Assembly: GCA_023664305.1 (NCBI GenBank)
Contig: JAMPFT010000001.1
Span: 584,876 to 648,875, forward strand
Source: a bacterium
GTDB lineage: Bacteria > Bacillota > Clostridia > Lachnospirales > Lachnospiraceae
Direction: 5' to 3'
DNA length: 64,000 nt
Shown: in pieces, positions 34,117 through 43,571 of the stretch
Position numbering within the stretch: position 1 is the stretch's first letter
Layout: the number at the start of each line of letters is the position of its first letter
Program-made: the position numbers and the translations under genes
Notes under the pieces: generated by a model
The model's database searches: none
What the model was told of the DNA's origin: nothing
What the model saw: only the letters and a program-made list of their open reading frames with translations

Positions 34117-35247
34117 ATGGAAGAAAATGCGAACAGACAAAAAAGCATGCAGGAAGACCTCCCGAAGAAAACCCTGTGGGAATCGGTGCGCGATTTTCTG
34201 AAAAAAGATCTCGTCCAATACATTATAAAACGGGTTCTGATGTTTTTTCCCACCCTGCTTTTAATCTCCATCCTGGTTTTCTTCGTGATCCAGCTTCCGC
34301 CCGGTGACTACGTTTCCGCCCACATTGCCGCTCTGGCGACAGAGGGCGAAATTGTAGACGGAGATTACGCAGCCCAGCTGCGCGCGGACTACGGACTGGA
34401 TCTGCCCATTCACGAGCAGTATTTTAAATGGATCAAGGACATTATCTGGACTCCCACGGATTCCACCTACTACCGCTTATACGGCTCTCACCATAACTGG
34501 AAATATTCCTTCGCCTACGGGCGGGACGTCTGGGACGTGGTGGACGACCGGCTGGGCCTGACGATCCTGGTCACGGCGATCATTATGATCTTCCAGTACG
34601 CGGTATCCCTTCCCATCGCGATCTACGCCTCTACCCATCAGTACTCCGTGGGGGACTATATTTCCTCAATCATCGGTTTCCTGGGGGCGGCAATCCCCAA
34701 CTTTATTCTGGCGATCGTGCTGATGTACCTGTCCTATAAGTGGACGGGGAATGCAAACGTGGGCCTGTTCACTCAGGAGATGCTGCAAAACGGCGTTCAT
34801 TTATACAACTTCGGCGACTTTTTAAAGAGAATGATTATCCCCATCATCGTCATCGGCACCAGCGGCACCTGCGGCATCATCCGTTCCGTCCGAGCCCAGA
34901 TGCTGGATGAGGTGGGCCGTCAGTACACCCTGACCGCAAGGGCAAAGGGCGTTCCGGAGCGCACCATCGTCATGAAATACTGCTTCCGGGCAGCCATCAA
35001 CCCTACCGTCTCCGGTCTGGGCGGCGTTCTCTCCAGCCTGTTCTCCGGTTCCACGGTAACCGCCATGGTGCTGAACATGCAGATCCAGGGTCCCGTCCTT
35101 CTGAAGGCCCTCCAGGTTCAGGATATGTACCTTGCAGGAGCAATCGTTATGGTTCAGGCCGTTCTGGTTGTAATCGGCGTCCTCTTCTCCGATATCGCGC
35201 TGGCGTTCCTGGATCCCAGAATCCGTTATTCGGGAGGTGGCAGATAA
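34117..35247 (+). CDS. ABC transporter permease, OppB/DppB type
   Basis: 376 residues with a charged cytoplasmic N-terminus and six membrane helices (first: VLMFFPTLLLISILVFFVIQ). The region after helix 1 carries the ADYGLDLPIHEQYFKW pattern of DppB-like permeases. The coupling loop is YTLTARAKGVPERTIVMKY, with the EAA-type motif contacting the ATPases. Its stop overlaps the start of the next gene by one base (TAATG). Confidence 0.92.
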   Translation: MEENANRQKSMQEDLPKKTLWESVRDFLKKDLVQYIIKRVLMFFPTLLLISILVFFVIQLPPGDYVSAHIAALATEGEIVDGDYAAQLRADYGLDLPIHEQYFKWIKDIIWTPTDSTYYRLYGSHHNWKYSFAYGRDVWDVVDDRLGLTILVTAIIMIFQYAVSLPIAIYASTHQYSVGDYISSIIGFLGAAIPNFILAIVLMYLSYKWTGNANVGLFTQEMLQNGVHLYNFGDFLKRMIIPIIVIGTSGTCGIIRSVRAQMLDEVGRQYTLTARAKGVPERTIVMKYCFRAAINPTVSGLGGVLSSLFSGSTVTAMVLNMQIQGPVLLKALQVQDMYLAGAIVMVQAVLVVIGVLFSDIALAFLDPRIRYSGGGR

Positions 35248-36368
35248 TGTTTAAGAAAAAAAAGAAAACAAACGAAGATTATTATCTTGCTTCCCAATGG
35301 ACTCTGATGGGAAGGAAACTGAAAAAGCATAAGCTGGCGAAGATTTCCATCGCCATCCTGCTGGTCTTATACCTCGGCGCGCTTTTTGCGGACTTCCTTG
35401 CGCCCTATTCCCTGGAGGAGTTTGACTCCCTGTATAAGGACAGCTCCCCCACCAAGATCCACTGTATGTACGAGGGAGAGTTTGTAGGGCCCTTCGTCTA
35501 CAAGCAGGAAAAAACCATCAACAAGACGGACTTCTCCATCACCATCACGGAAGACACCTCCGAATATTACAGGCTGAAATTCTTCGTACACGGCTCGGAG
35601 TATAAGATTCTGGGACTGATTCCCTGCGATCTCCACCTCTTCGGCTTAAGCGAGGGAAGCAACGGCGGAACCGGTGCGAAAATCATGCTCTTCGGCACGG
35701 ATACCCTGGGACGGGATATCTTCTCCCGCGTCCTTTTGGGCAGCCGGATCTCCCTGACGATCCCCTTTGCCAGCGCCGTGATCAGCTTCTTTTTGGGCGT
35801 TTCCATCGGTTCGATCTCCGGCTATTTCGGCGGAGCCGTGGATATCGCGATCCAGCGTGTCATCGAGGTCATCGGGGCCGTTCCCCAGATTCCGCTTTGG
35901 ATGGCTCTCTCCGCGGCGATTCCTCCGGGAATCTCCACCGTAAAGATGTATCTCTACATAACGATCATCCTCTCCTTCATCAACTGGACCGGCATGGCCC
36001 GGGTGGTACGGGGCAAGTTCCTGTCCCTGAAGAACGAGGACTACGTTATGGCGGCAAGGCTTTCCGGCGTTTCCACCTGGAAAATTATCTGGAAGCATCT
36101 GGTTCCGGGCTTTATGAGTTATCTGATCGTTTCGATCACGCTCGGCATTCCGGGCTCCATCGTGGGCGAGACCTCCATGTCCTACCTGGGACTGGGCATC
36201 AAATCCCCCGCCACCAGCTGGGGCGTGCTGCTGCAGGAGGCCAGCTCCGTCACCGACGTTGCCAGCCATCCTCATAAGCTGATCCCAATTCTTTTTGTGA
36301 CGATCACTGTCCTTGCCTTTAACTTCCTGGGCGACGGAATCCGTGACGCTGCAGACCCGTACAAGTAG
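35247..36368 (+). CDS. ABC transporter permease, OppC/DppC type
   Basis: 373 residues. The first helix is IAILLVLYLGALFADFL, followed by an extra-cytoplasmic segment longer than usual in OppC (about residues 45-140). The transmembrane core starts at FGTDTLGRDIFSRVLLGSR, a hallmark of the family, and the EAA loop is EDYVMAARLSGVSTWKIIWKHLVPG. It forms the channel with the preceding permease. Confidence 0.92.
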   Translation: MFKKKKKTNEDYYLASQWTLMGRKLKKHKLAKISIAILLVLYLGALFADFLAPYSLEEFDSLYKDSSPTKIHCMYEGEFVGPFVYKQEKTINKTDFSITITEDTSEYYRLKFFVHGSEYKILGLIPCDLHLFGLSEGSNGGTGAKIMLFGTDTLGRDIFSRVLLGSRISLTIPFASAVISFFLGVSIGSISGYFGGAVDIAIQRVIEVIGAVPQIPLWMALSAAIPPGISTVKMYLYITIILSFINWTGMARVVRGKFLSLKNEDYVMAARLSGVSTWKIIWKHLVPGFMSYLIVSITLGIPGSIVGETSMSYLGLGIKSPATSWGVLLQEASSVTDVASHPHKLIPILFVTITVLAFNFLGDGIRDAADPYK

Positions 36369-36393
36369 AAGCGCTTCCTGATATGGAACCAAC

Positions 36394-36471
36394 GCCCGTC
36401 AAAACGGGCAAGGAGTGAACGGTTGAAGAGATTCAACCTCCTTGATAGAAATGTGCGCCGCAGTGCGCACA
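36394..36471 (+). other. Three consecutive stem-loops between permease and ATPase genes
   Basis: GCCCGT-CAAA-ACGGGC (36394-36409), GGTTGAA-GAGA-TTCAACC (36421-36438) and TGTGCGC-CGCAGT-GCGCACA (36452-36471). None has a T-run, so they are not classical terminators. They may be RNase-processing or mRNA-stabilising sites that set the ratio of the importer subunits. Confidence 0.7.
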
Positions 36472-36484
36472 GATGGGAGTAAAC

Positions 36485-37546
36485 ATGAACAATGATAATA
36501 TTCTTGAAGTCAAAGACCTCCATGTTGACATTCATATGACGGAGGGACTTCTGACAGCGGTCCGGGGCGTGAACTTTGAGATGAAAAAGGGCGAGACGCT
36601 GGGTCTGGTGGGAGAATCAGGCTGCGGCAAATCCCTGACCTGTAAGGCAATTTTAGGAATCAACGACAAAAAATGCGTACCCGGCGGCCAGATCCTGTTT
36701 GACTCGGAGGGCTTAGGGCAGATCGACCTTCTTTCCCTGGACCAGAAAGGCCAGGAAATCCGCTCTATCCGCGGCAAGGAAATTTCCATGATCTTCCAGG
36801 AGCCCATGGTCGCCTTTTCTCCGATGTATACCATCGGCAACCAGATCAACGAGGCCACCCGGCTTCATATCACAAAGGATAAAAAGAAATCAAAAGAAAT
36901 CTCCATGGAGGTCATGCGCAAGGTCGGCATCGCCAACGTGGAAAAACGTTACAACCAGTATCCCCACGAGTTTTCCGGCGGTATGCTGCAGCGCGCCCTG
37001 ATCGCTATGGCGCTGGTCTGCAATCCCAAGATGCTGATCGCCGACGAGCCCACCACGGCTCTGGACGTTACGATTCAGGCGCAGATTCTGGAGCTGATGA
37101 AGGAGCTGCAGAAGGATTTCAACATGGCCATCCTTTTCATCACCCATGACTTGGGTGTCGTCGCAAAAATGTGCGACAGGGTTGCGGTCATGTACCTCGG
37201 CAAGATCGTGGAGAGCGCAGACGCGTCGGAAATCTATGCAAACCCGCAGCACCCCTACACAAGGGGCCTGATCGGCTCTGTTCATAAGATCGGCTCCAAG
37301 AAAGAGGACAGACTCTTCTCCATCGAGGGAACCGTTCCTCTCGCCATGAATCTGCCAAAAGCCTGCGGGTTCTACGACCGCTGCGACGTCCGCACCGAGG
37401 GGCTTTGCGACAGGGCGGAGCCGGATCTGGTCGAAATCGCTCCGGGACACAAGGTTGCCTGCTTCAACTGTCCTCATGAGGCCTGCAAAGCGGAAAGGGC
37501 GAGAGTTGAGGCGCTTCTGAAGAAAGGGGGGACCGAAAACGCATGA
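36485..37546 (+). CDS. ABC transporter ATP-binding protein, OppD/DppD type
   Basis: 353 residues. Walker [10 protein letters not shown]-loop FQEPMVAF, signature [10 protein letters not shown], Walker [13 protein letters not shown]-loop ITHDL. The C-terminal oligopeptide/dipeptide domain contains the four-Cys iron-sulfur-like pattern common in OppD ([10 protein letters not shown], then CFNCPHEAC). ATG 36485 has GGGAG at five bases; the ATG 12 bases upstream overlaps that site. Confidence 0.93.
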   Translation: MNNDNILEVKDLHVDIHMTEGLLTAVRGVNFEMKKGETLGLVGESGCGKSLTCKAILGINDKKCVPGGQILFDSEGLGQIDLLSLDQKGQEIRSIRGKEISMIFQEPMVAFSPMYTIGNQINEATRLHITKDKKKSKEISMEVMRKVGIANVEKRYNQYPHEFSGGMLQRALIAMALVCNPKMLIADEPTTALDVTIQAQILELMKELQKDFNMAILFITHDLGVVAKMCDRVAVMYLGKIVESADASEIYANPQHPYTRGLIGSVHKIGSKKEDRLFSIEGTVPLAMNLPKACGFYDRCDVRTEGLCDRAEPDLVEIAPGHKVACFNCPHEACKAERARVEALLKKGGTENA

Positions 37547-38559
37547 ACAAAGACAATATCATGGAAGTCAAAGGACTGCATAAACGTTTTACGTCCAAGG
37601 GCGTCACGGTAAAGGCTGTAACCGACGTCAGCTTTGACGTAAAGCCGGGGGAAACCATCGGTATCGTAGGCGAATCCGGCTGCGGCAAGACGACGCTGGG
37701 ACGCTGTATCGTCCGCGCCTATAACGCTTCCGAGGGCGAGGTCTTCTACCGCACGAAGAGCGGCGAGGAAGTGGACTTCTTAAAGGTTGACAAGAAAAAG
37801 ATGAAGGAAATCCGCAAGGAAATCCAGATGATCTTCCAGGATCCCTACTCTTCTCTCGACCCGAGAATGACCGTCCTTGATATCATCAAAGAGCCCTTAA
37901 AGGCAAATTATCCCAAGATGCCCAAGGCGGAGATGGATCAGCGCGCAAAGGCGATCGCAGAGAAGGTAGGCTTAAATCCCATGTACCTGATGCGTTATCC
38001 TCACGCTTTTTCCGGCGGACAGCGCCAGCGTATCGGCATTGCGAGAGCGCTGGTGATCGAGCCCCAGATCATCGTCTGCGACGAGGCCGTTTCGGCCCTT
38101 GACGTATCGATCCAGGCTCAGGTCATCAATCTGCTGCGGGATCTACAGAAGGAGCTGAAGCTGACCTATCTGTTTATCAGCCATGACCTTTCCGTGGTGG
38201 AGCACATCTCCGACAAGGTAGGCGTTATGTATCTGGGCAGAATGGTAGAATTTGCTCCGGCGGAGGAGCTGTTTGAAAAGCCCATGCATCCCTATACGGA
38301 GGCTTTGCTTTCCGCGGTGCCTGTCGCGGATCCCACGATTCAGATGGATCGTATCCCTCTGAAGGGCGAAATCCCGAACCCGGCCAACCCGCCAAGCGGC
38401 TGCTATTTCCACGAAAGATGTCATTACTGCATCGACAAGTGTAAGACGGAATCGCCGGCTCTTGCCCAAATGCCCGACGGAAGGCTCTGCGCGTGCCACA
38501 GGGCAAAGGAGTTGAATCTGCGCGGCTTTAGCTATGGCGAGAACGCGAAGAAACAGTAG
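37543..38559 (+). CDS. ABC transporter ATP-binding protein, OppF/DppF type
   Basis: 338 residues overlapping the previous gene by four bases (ATGA). Walker [11 protein letters not shown]-loop [12 protein letters not shown], signature [15 protein letters not shown], Walker [13 protein letters not shown]-loop ISHDLSVV. The C-terminal extension has the Cys motif [14 protein letters not shown]. With the preceding protein it forms the ATPase heterodimer that powers the importer. Confidence 0.93.
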   Translation: MNKDNIMEVKGLHKRFTSKGVTVKAVTDVSFDVKPGETIGIVGESGCGKTTLGRCIVRAYNASEGEVFYRTKSGEEVDFLKVDKKKMKEIRKEIQMIFQDPYSSLDPRMTVLDIIKEPLKANYPKMPKAEMDQRAKAIAEKVGLNPMYLMRYPHAFSGGQRQRIGIARALVIEPQIIVCDEAVSALDVSIQAQVINLLRDLQKELKLTYLFISHDLSVVEHISDKVGVMYLGRMVEFAPAEELFEKPMHPYTEALLSAVPVADPTIQMDRIPLKGEIPNPANPPSGCYFHERCHYCIDKCKTESPALAQMPDGRLCACHRAKELNLRGFSYGENAKKQ

Positions 38560-38634
38560 AGGGTCCGCCTGAAGGGATGTTCCGACAAAGGTGACGTCTG
38601 CGAGGTTCGTAGCATAAGTTTTCGCGCTTCCCTA

Positions 38635-38663
38635 TTGACAGGCGCATACTTCGGGATTATACT
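38635..38663 (+). promoter_or_regulatory. Promoter of the riboswitch-mntP unit
   Basis: TTGACA (38635-38640), exact 17-bp spacer, TATACT (38658-38663). A near-consensus promoter that starts just before the riboswitch aptamer. Confidence 0.88.
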
Positions 38664-38671
38664 TTAGTCAT

Positions 38672-38891
38672 ATTTCGTTCCCTGTGAGGGAGTAGTTGGC
38701 AGCTTCGGCTGCGGTAATATCAACATCCTGACGGCTTCGTCTGGTATTACCGAAGCAATTTCCGATCCTGCGGGTCATGAGCCAAACGCGTGCTTGCACG
38801 AACCGTTGGCGAAGCCGTGTGGCGATCGATTGCGATAATGAGACTCACGGACATTTTATGCGGTACGCATAATCTGTCCGTGAGTTTTTTT
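38672..38891 (+). ncRNA. yybP-ykoY family (Mn2+) riboswitch with terminator
   Basis: The aptamer contains the family's conserved words: GAGGGAGTAG at about 38687, then ATCAACATCCTG, a GACGGCTTCGTC hairpin and GGCGAAGCC in the second leg. It is followed by the expression-platform terminator ACTCACGGACA / TGTCCGTGAGT (38843-38885) and seven Ts. In this family Mn2+ binding prevents termination and turns on Mn exporters. The downstream mntP gene fits exactly. Identification is from remembered consensus, not a covariance search. Confidence 0.87.
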
Positions 38892-39066
38892 CCGGCCGCT
38901 TCTGACTGACTTTTTTACAGTCCGTTAAAACGGACAGCAAAACAGCCGGGCGTAAACCCGGCTGCAACGAAATTTTCCAGTCAAATACCCGCCGCAAAGC
39001 AAAGTGCATCTGTGTGTACGGGCATCAAGCTTGAAGCGGGAATGAAACATATGAGGAGAAATAATT

Positions 39067-39642
39067 ATGAGTCTCTTTACCCTGTTTGTCACTGCCGTCG
39101 GCCTGTCCATGGACGCCTTTGCCGTCTCCGTCTGCAAGGGGCTTGCCATGAAAAAGCTTTCCCTGAAAAACACACTTATCATCGGTCTCTGGTTCGGGGG
39201 CTTTCAGGCGCTGATGCCGACGATCGGTTATCTGCTGGGAGCCCGTTTTCAGGACGCCGTTGCCGCCATCGACCACTGGATCGCCTTCCTGCTGCTTGCG
39301 CTGATCGGCGCAAATATGCTCAAGGAAGCCTTTTCCCGGGAGGAAGAGCCTGCAGACAGCTCCGTATCCTTCAAGGTCATGCTGCCTCTGGCCGTAGCCA
39401 CCAGCATTGACGCTTTGGCCGTAGGCATCACCTATGCCTTTCTGCAGGTCCGCATCGTCCCCGCAGTGACCCTGATCGGCGCAATCACCTTTGCCCTTTC
39501 CGCCGCGGGAGTAAAGATCGGCCATGTTTTCGGCCTGAAATACAAGGCCCGGGCGGAAATTGCAGGAGGCGTCATCCTGATCCTCATGGGGCTTAAAATT
39601 CTGCTGGAGCATTTGGGCGTTCCTTTTCTCAACCGGTTTTAA
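39067..39642 (+). CDS. mntP: Manganese efflux pump MntP
   Basis: 191 residues, six membrane helices, a DUF204 duplication. Conserved acidic motifs occur in both halves: [18 protein letters not shown] and [17 protein letters not shown], the Asp residues being required for Mn2+ transport in E. coli MntP. A gaggag site precedes the ATG. It is controlled by the Mn-sensing leader upstream, so it is expressed when cytoplasmic Mn2+ is high. A short CAGCCGGG / CCCGGCTG hairpin lies between the riboswitch terminator and the gene. Confidence 0.95.
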   Translation: MSLFTLFVTAVGLSMDAFAVSVCKGLAMKKLSLKNTLIIGLWFGGFQALMPTIGYLLGARFQDAVAAIDHWIAFLLLALIGANMLKEAFSREEEPADSSVSFKVMLPLAVATSIDALAVGITYAFLQVRIVPAVTLIGAITFALSAAGVKIGHVFGLKYKARAEIAGGVILILMGLKILLEHLGVPFLNRF

Positions 39643-39672
39643 AAGCCGGACATCCTTTCGTCATACATGCAC

Positions 39673-39706
39673 AGAAAATGCGGACCACGTCGAGTCCGCA
39701 CTTTCT
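39673..39706. terminator. Hairpin after mntP
   Basis: AGAAAATGCGGAC / GTCCGCACTTTCT stem with an eight-base loop. It lies 30 bases after mntP and about 90 bases before the convergent GH105 stop. The T-run is short, so the terminator may be bidirectional but imperfect. Confidence 0.6.
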
Positions 39707-39797
39707 GCTATCTGTTGTACCAAAAATTAAGCCTTTCGCGAATCCGATTCGTGTCGGATTCAAAACCGCAGCTGCTCCTGAAAATTCTTCTCCGCTT

Positions 39798-40940
39798 TTA
39801 TTCCTCAAGCCTCCTCAGCTCCGTGTAGGCCAACAGCAGCGGCCCCACGCCCTTGGCGTCGTTTTCCACCACCGGCTCGGACATATAATATTCAAAGCTT
39901 CCGTCCCGGCGGAGATTGTCCGCGGGTCCCAGCCCCGCCACCAGACAGATTCCACCCAGATTCAAGCCCTCGTCGGTCTCCTTGAGATATCTGTCGCAGA
40001 TACCCCGGAAAGCCTTCAATCCGTACTCCCTGTAGCTTTCCGGCAGAAAGCCCAGCCGCACGCCCTTCAGCAGAGAATAAGCCATGATCGCGCTGCCGCT
40101 GGTCTCCGGGTAATTGGGCTCTTTTCCCTTAAGCGCCGGAAGCTGATACCACATGCCGCTTTCATCCTGAAACTTCAGCATATCATCCATCAGGCGTACA
40201 AATACCTCTTTCAGATTCTCATATTCCTCCCGGTACTCCTCCCCCGGCTCGCACTTTGACAGCGTATCCAGAAGCGCCATGGAATACCATCCCAGCGCCC
40301 TGAGCCAGAAATTTTTGGAAAGTCCGGTCTCGGGATCGCACCAGAACACCTCCTTCGAAGCGTCGTAGCCGTGATAATACAACCCCGTCTTTTCGTCCCG
40401 CATATACTTTACCACATTGGCAAACTGCGCGAAGATGTCCCCGTAATTTTTCTTTCCGTTAAACTTTGTCTCATACTCCATGTAAAAGGGCTGTCCCATA
40501 TACATGCCGTCCAGCCAGACCTGATTCGGGTAAATCTTTTTATGCCAGAAATTCCCCTCCGCCGTTCTGGGCTGGTTCTGCACCTGACTGTAGATCAGGT
40601 CGATGGCCTTGCGGTATTTCTCTTTCCCGTTGATCTCATACAGGGCAAACAAAGTCTTGCCCGCGTTCACATTGTCGATATTATACTCCTCCACGGAATA
40701 GCCGTTGATACTTCCGTCCTCTCTGACGCGATGATCGATAAAGGCGTCCGCAAACTCGTAATATTTTTTCTCCCCTGTAGCCCGGTAAGTCTCCAGCAAA
40801 GCCAGAATCATACAGCCGTCGATGTAATTCCAGCCCCCCGCTTTCCCCGCTCTTGCCTTCTCGATATTCCACACGGGAATATCCAGCGTGCTTTTTTCAA
40901 TCAATTCGTCGATATACCTCTCAAAAACCGGCAGCTGCAT
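39798..40940 (-). CDS. GH105 unsaturated rhamnogalacturonyl hydrolase-like protein
   Basis: 380 residues, a complete YteR-type (alpha/alpha)6 barrel without signal peptide. The catalytic Asp region is QVWLDGMYMGQPF; other conserved segments are NFWHKKIYPNQ, FWLRALGWYSMALLD and GGICLVAGLG. It opens the unsaturated uronic acid left by pectate or rhamnogalacturonan lyases. Single-gene unit with its own promoter (41004-41032) and a CcpA cre site over the start of transcription, so it should be repressed by preferred sugars. GGAGGG precedes the ATG at 40940. Confidence 0.9.
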   Translation of the reverse strand: MQLPVFERYIDELIEKSTLDIPVWNIEKARAGKAGGWNYIDGCMILALLETYRATGEKKYYEFADAFIDHRVREDGSINGYSVEEYNIDNVNAGKTLFALYEINGKEKYRKAIDLIYSQVQNQPRTAEGNFWHKKIYPNQVWLDGMYMGQPFYMEYETKFNGKKNYGDIFAQFANVVKYMRDEKTGLYYHGYDASKEVFWCDPETGLSKNFWLRALGWYSMALLDTLSKCEPGEEYREEYENLKEVFVRLMDDMLKFQDESGMWYQLPALKGKEPNYPETSGSAIMAYSLLKGVRLGFLPESYREYGLKAFRGICDRYLKETDEGLNLGGICLVAGLGPADNLRRDGSFEYYMSEPVVENDAKGVGPLLLAYTELRRLEE

Positions 40941-40984
40941 AAAAATCCCTCCGTTTCCGAATCCGCCGGATAACCCGGCTCCAC

Positions 40985-40998
40985 TGTAAACGCTTACA
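40985..40998. promoter_or_regulatory. CcpA cre site
   Basis: TGTAAACGCTTACA matches the cre consensus and is nearly palindromic. It covers the predicted transcription start of the GH105 gene, the position for repression. Confidence 0.88.
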
Positions 40999-41003
40999 GT
41001 TAA

Positions 41004-41032
41004 ATTTTACCTGTTTCCCTGTATTTCGTCAA
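41004..41032 (-). promoter_or_regulatory. GH105 promoter
   Basis: Minus strand TTGACG (41027-41032), exact 17-bp spacer, TAAAAT (41004-41009); predicted start near 40997, inside the cre site. Confidence 0.82.
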
Positions 41033-41074
41033 CGGAATTTTGCGGTCTGCGGCGGCAAGGCTTTAACTCTTCCC

Positions 41075-42643
41075 TCAACTCTCCAGCTTATCAAAATTAA
41101 GTGAAGCGATCACCATAAACATCACCGTAAACAACAGCAAAACCACATCCATCATCAAATAGGCCGCCGTCAGTCCGCCGTTTATCATCCCCAGCGCGGC
41201 GCCCAACGCGGCGATCATAATCGCAAATCCCTGTGCCAGCATCTGAAAAAGCTGTCTGCCCACAGTCCCAAAGATATTGCCTGCCACGATCTCCGCCACC
41301 GCCAGCGCGTACAGCTTATTGGCGGAAAGAATTGCATAGCCCAGGACCGTGAAAAGCGCCAGCGCCGGAGACATTCCCATCACAACGGCTCCCGGAAGCG
41401 TGATGAGCACGCCGTTGATCAGCCCCTGGATCACTTGGATCGCCGTCGCGCATATTAGCTTTGCAAAAGCGGAATCCGGGATCAGATAAGTATAGGGAGA
41501 GGCCAGCTCTTTCGCCCACTTCCCGGTCAACGCGGTAAAAATAAAGATCAGGTACGCCGACGCCGCCGGTATCACAAAGGGCGTAAGAGACCCAAAGCCA
41601 CCCTCTCGCACATAGAGCCACGCAATGCCTGCGCCCGCCGCCAGCGCAAAAAGCGTAGAGGAATCAAAGATAAAGAATCTGTTTTTCTTGTATTCCAAAA
41701 GCTGTCTGTAAAAGACAGCCGCCGCTCCCTTGCCTTTCCACCGCACGCTGGCCTTACCGATTTTCCGTTTTTTCCCCAGTCTCTTTTCGGTATTGCCCTG
41801 TCTGCGGCTTGCCAGCACTTCCTCATAATCCTCCGCGTATTTCATGGCGTCCTCATAAAAGGCCCCGGTGCATTTCATGCGGCACGCCGCCACAGGCACT
41901 ACAATCACAAGGCACAGATAAAGCGCCGATCCCACCAGATTCACCGGCGTCGCCCCGACAAACAAAAGGTGCAGCACCGCGATATACCAGCCGATGACAG
42001 GCACGAGCTGTACCGCGTCGCTGTGCAGAAAGTGCGCCACCGTCCCAAAGCTTAAGCCCTCCTTCAGATAAAATCCGAAGGCGATCACCGCCAGAAGCCC
42101 CACCAGACCGTAAGCCCCCGCAATCAGCCAGCCGCGCTGCCTCTCCTTCATCTTTTCCGACCCGTACACAAGGGTCATGATGCCTCCCTCCAGCACATTC
42201 TCGACCAGAACGGAAAACAGGAAATAAACCAGCATCTTCCAGCCGGGCACGTCAAAGATGATCCGCCCGCAGCAAACGGCAAAGAGATTCATCAATATCT
42301 GAGCGGGCTGCATTTTGAGATAGGCGTAAATCAGGACGCGCTTCGGACTCACCGGCGCAGGCAGTAAAAAGTGAACGTCGCTGTTTCTGTAGACCAGACC
42401 CCTTCGTTTCGCGTATGCGATCAGATTCCCCGGAACCAGCCAAAACGAAAGAACCGTGAGCACACCGGCCATTCCCTCCGGCGTATTCAGCGCATACTGC
42501 TCCACCCACAATCTCAGGCTGAAAGGCAGCGCCAGCATATAAAACAAAATGATCACAATGTAAAAATAGGTGACCGGCTTATGGAGGGCCTTTTTGATCC
42601 GGTTGATCAGCGTTCTCCGATAAAGATATCCTATCGCTCCCAT
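41075..42643 (-). CDS. Putative ABC exporter membrane subunit
   Basis: 522 residues with about 12 membrane helices, of the putative ABC exporter family that pairs with a single ATPase. Opening segment KPVTYFYIVIILFYMLALPF; characteristic YRNSDVHFLLPAPVSPKRVLIYAY. The next gene upstream encodes the ATPase, with its stop three bases before this start and GGGAGG inside its end. The substrate is unknown; possibilities include peptides, lipids or bacteriocins. Confidence 0.8.
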   Translation of the reverse strand: MGAIGYLYRRTLINRIKKALHKPVTYFYIVIILFYMLALPFSLRLWVEQYALNTPEGMAGVLTVLSFWLVPGNLIAYAKRRGLVYRNSDVHFLLPAPVSPKRVLIYAYLKMQPAQILMNLFAVCCGRIIFDVPGWKMLVYFLFSVLVENVLEGGIMTLVYGSEKMKERQRGWLIAGAYGLVGLLAVIAFGFYLKEGLSFGTVAHFLHSDAVQLVPVIGWYIAVLHLLFVGATPVNLVGSALYLCLVIVVPVAACRMKCTGAFYEDAMKYAEDYEEVLASRRQGNTEKRLGKKRKIGKASVRWKGKGAAAVFYRQLLEYKKNRFFIFDSSTLFALAAGAGIAWLYVREGGFGSLTPFVIPAASAYLIFIFTALTGKWAKELASPYTYLIPDSAFAKLICATAIQVIQGLINGVLITLPGAVVMGMSPALALFTVLGYAILSANKLYALAVAEIVAGNIFGTVGRQLFQMLAQGFAIMIAALGAALGMINGGLTAAYLMMDVVLLLFTVMFMVIASLNFDKLES

Positions 42644-42646
42644 AAG

Positions 42647-43471
42647 CTACCTCCCGTCTTTCTCCGACTCCCCGGCATTCTCCGGCCCCGCAGTCTTACC
42701 CTGTTCCTGTCCTGCCTCTCCCGGCCCTGCAGTCTTACCTTGTTCCTGCCCTGCCTCCTCCGGCTTCACAGTCTTACCCTGTTCCTGTCCGGTCGCCTCA
42801 AAGAACAGCTTCTCCAGATCCTCGTCCGCCAGATCCTCTCTGGCATAGATTCCCAGAATACGCCCCTTATCCATGACGAAGGTCACATCCCAGAGATCCT
42901 TCACCATCTCCAGCATGTGCGTGCTGATCAGAACCGTGCATCCCCTGTCCCGAAGCTCCAAAATGATCTCCTTCAGTTCCTTGATCGCGGCGGGATCCAG
43001 CCCCACCATGGGCTCGTCCAGCAAAATCACGTCCGGTCCGGTGATCAGGGCGCAGCAGATGCTGACCTTCTGCATCATCCCTTTTGAGAGCTCGCTGCCC
43101 AGCTTATCCTGCTTATCGGTCAGTTCAAAGCGGTCAAAAAGCTCTCTGATCTCCTCCTCCGTCACGCAGACGCCGTATGCTCTGGTGATAAACTCAATGT
43201 GCTCCCGCACCGTCAGCGTCTCATACATATAAGGCAGCTCCGGCACATAGGCAAAATGCCTCTTGGCCTCCACGGTTTTAGCGTCCAGTCCCTGAATGCG
43301 GACGGCGCCCTGATACCGCAGAAGCCCCGCGATACTCTTGATCACCGTAGACTTTCCGGCTCCGTTAGGTCCCAACAGGATTCCAACCTTCCCGTCCGGC
43401 ACCGTAAATCCCACGCCGTCAGCCGCCAGCGTCTTACCGTATTTCTTTGTCAGGCCGATTACCTCCAACAT
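42647..43471 (-). CDS. ABC exporter ATP-binding protein with repeat tail
   Basis: 274 residues from the ATG at 43471. Walker A GPNGAGKST, signature ELSKGMMQKVS (the family variant of LSGGQ), Walker B VILLDEPMVGLD, H-loop STHML. The conserved part ends near residue 225; a tail of three 13-residue repeats follows and is not part of the fold. It powers the membrane protein encoded downstream. The tail is Gln/Glu/Gly/Lys-rich and probably disordered. Confidence 0.9.
   Translation of the reverse strand: MLEVIGLTKKYGKTLAADGVGFTVPDGKVGILLGPNGAGKSTVIKSIAGLLRYQGAVRIQGLDAKTVEAKRHFAYVPELPYMYETLTVREHIEFITRAYGVCVTEEEIRELFDRFELTDKQDKLGSELSKGMMQKVSICCALITGPDVILLDEPMVGLDPAAIKELKEIILELRDRGCTVLISTHMLEMVKDLWDVTFVMDKGRILGIYAREDLADEDLEKLFFEATGQEQGKTVKPEEAGQEQGKTAGPGEAGQEQGKTAGPENAGESEKDGR
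42674..42790 (-). repeat. 39-bp tandem repeat in ABC ATPase tail, three units
   Basis: Three near-identical 39-bp units encode G-Q-E-Q-G-K-T-[VA]-[KG]-P-x-x-A. High DNA identity points to recent expansion. The frame is kept. Confidence 0.92.
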
Positions 43472-43571
43472 ATTTTGTCTCTCCTCTCCCCTCGCGGCAG
43501 TCGCCAAATGCTCCTGCAAGCATGGCACTTGGCTCATTACCCGCGGCAGTCAACGCAAATCCTTTCCGGCT

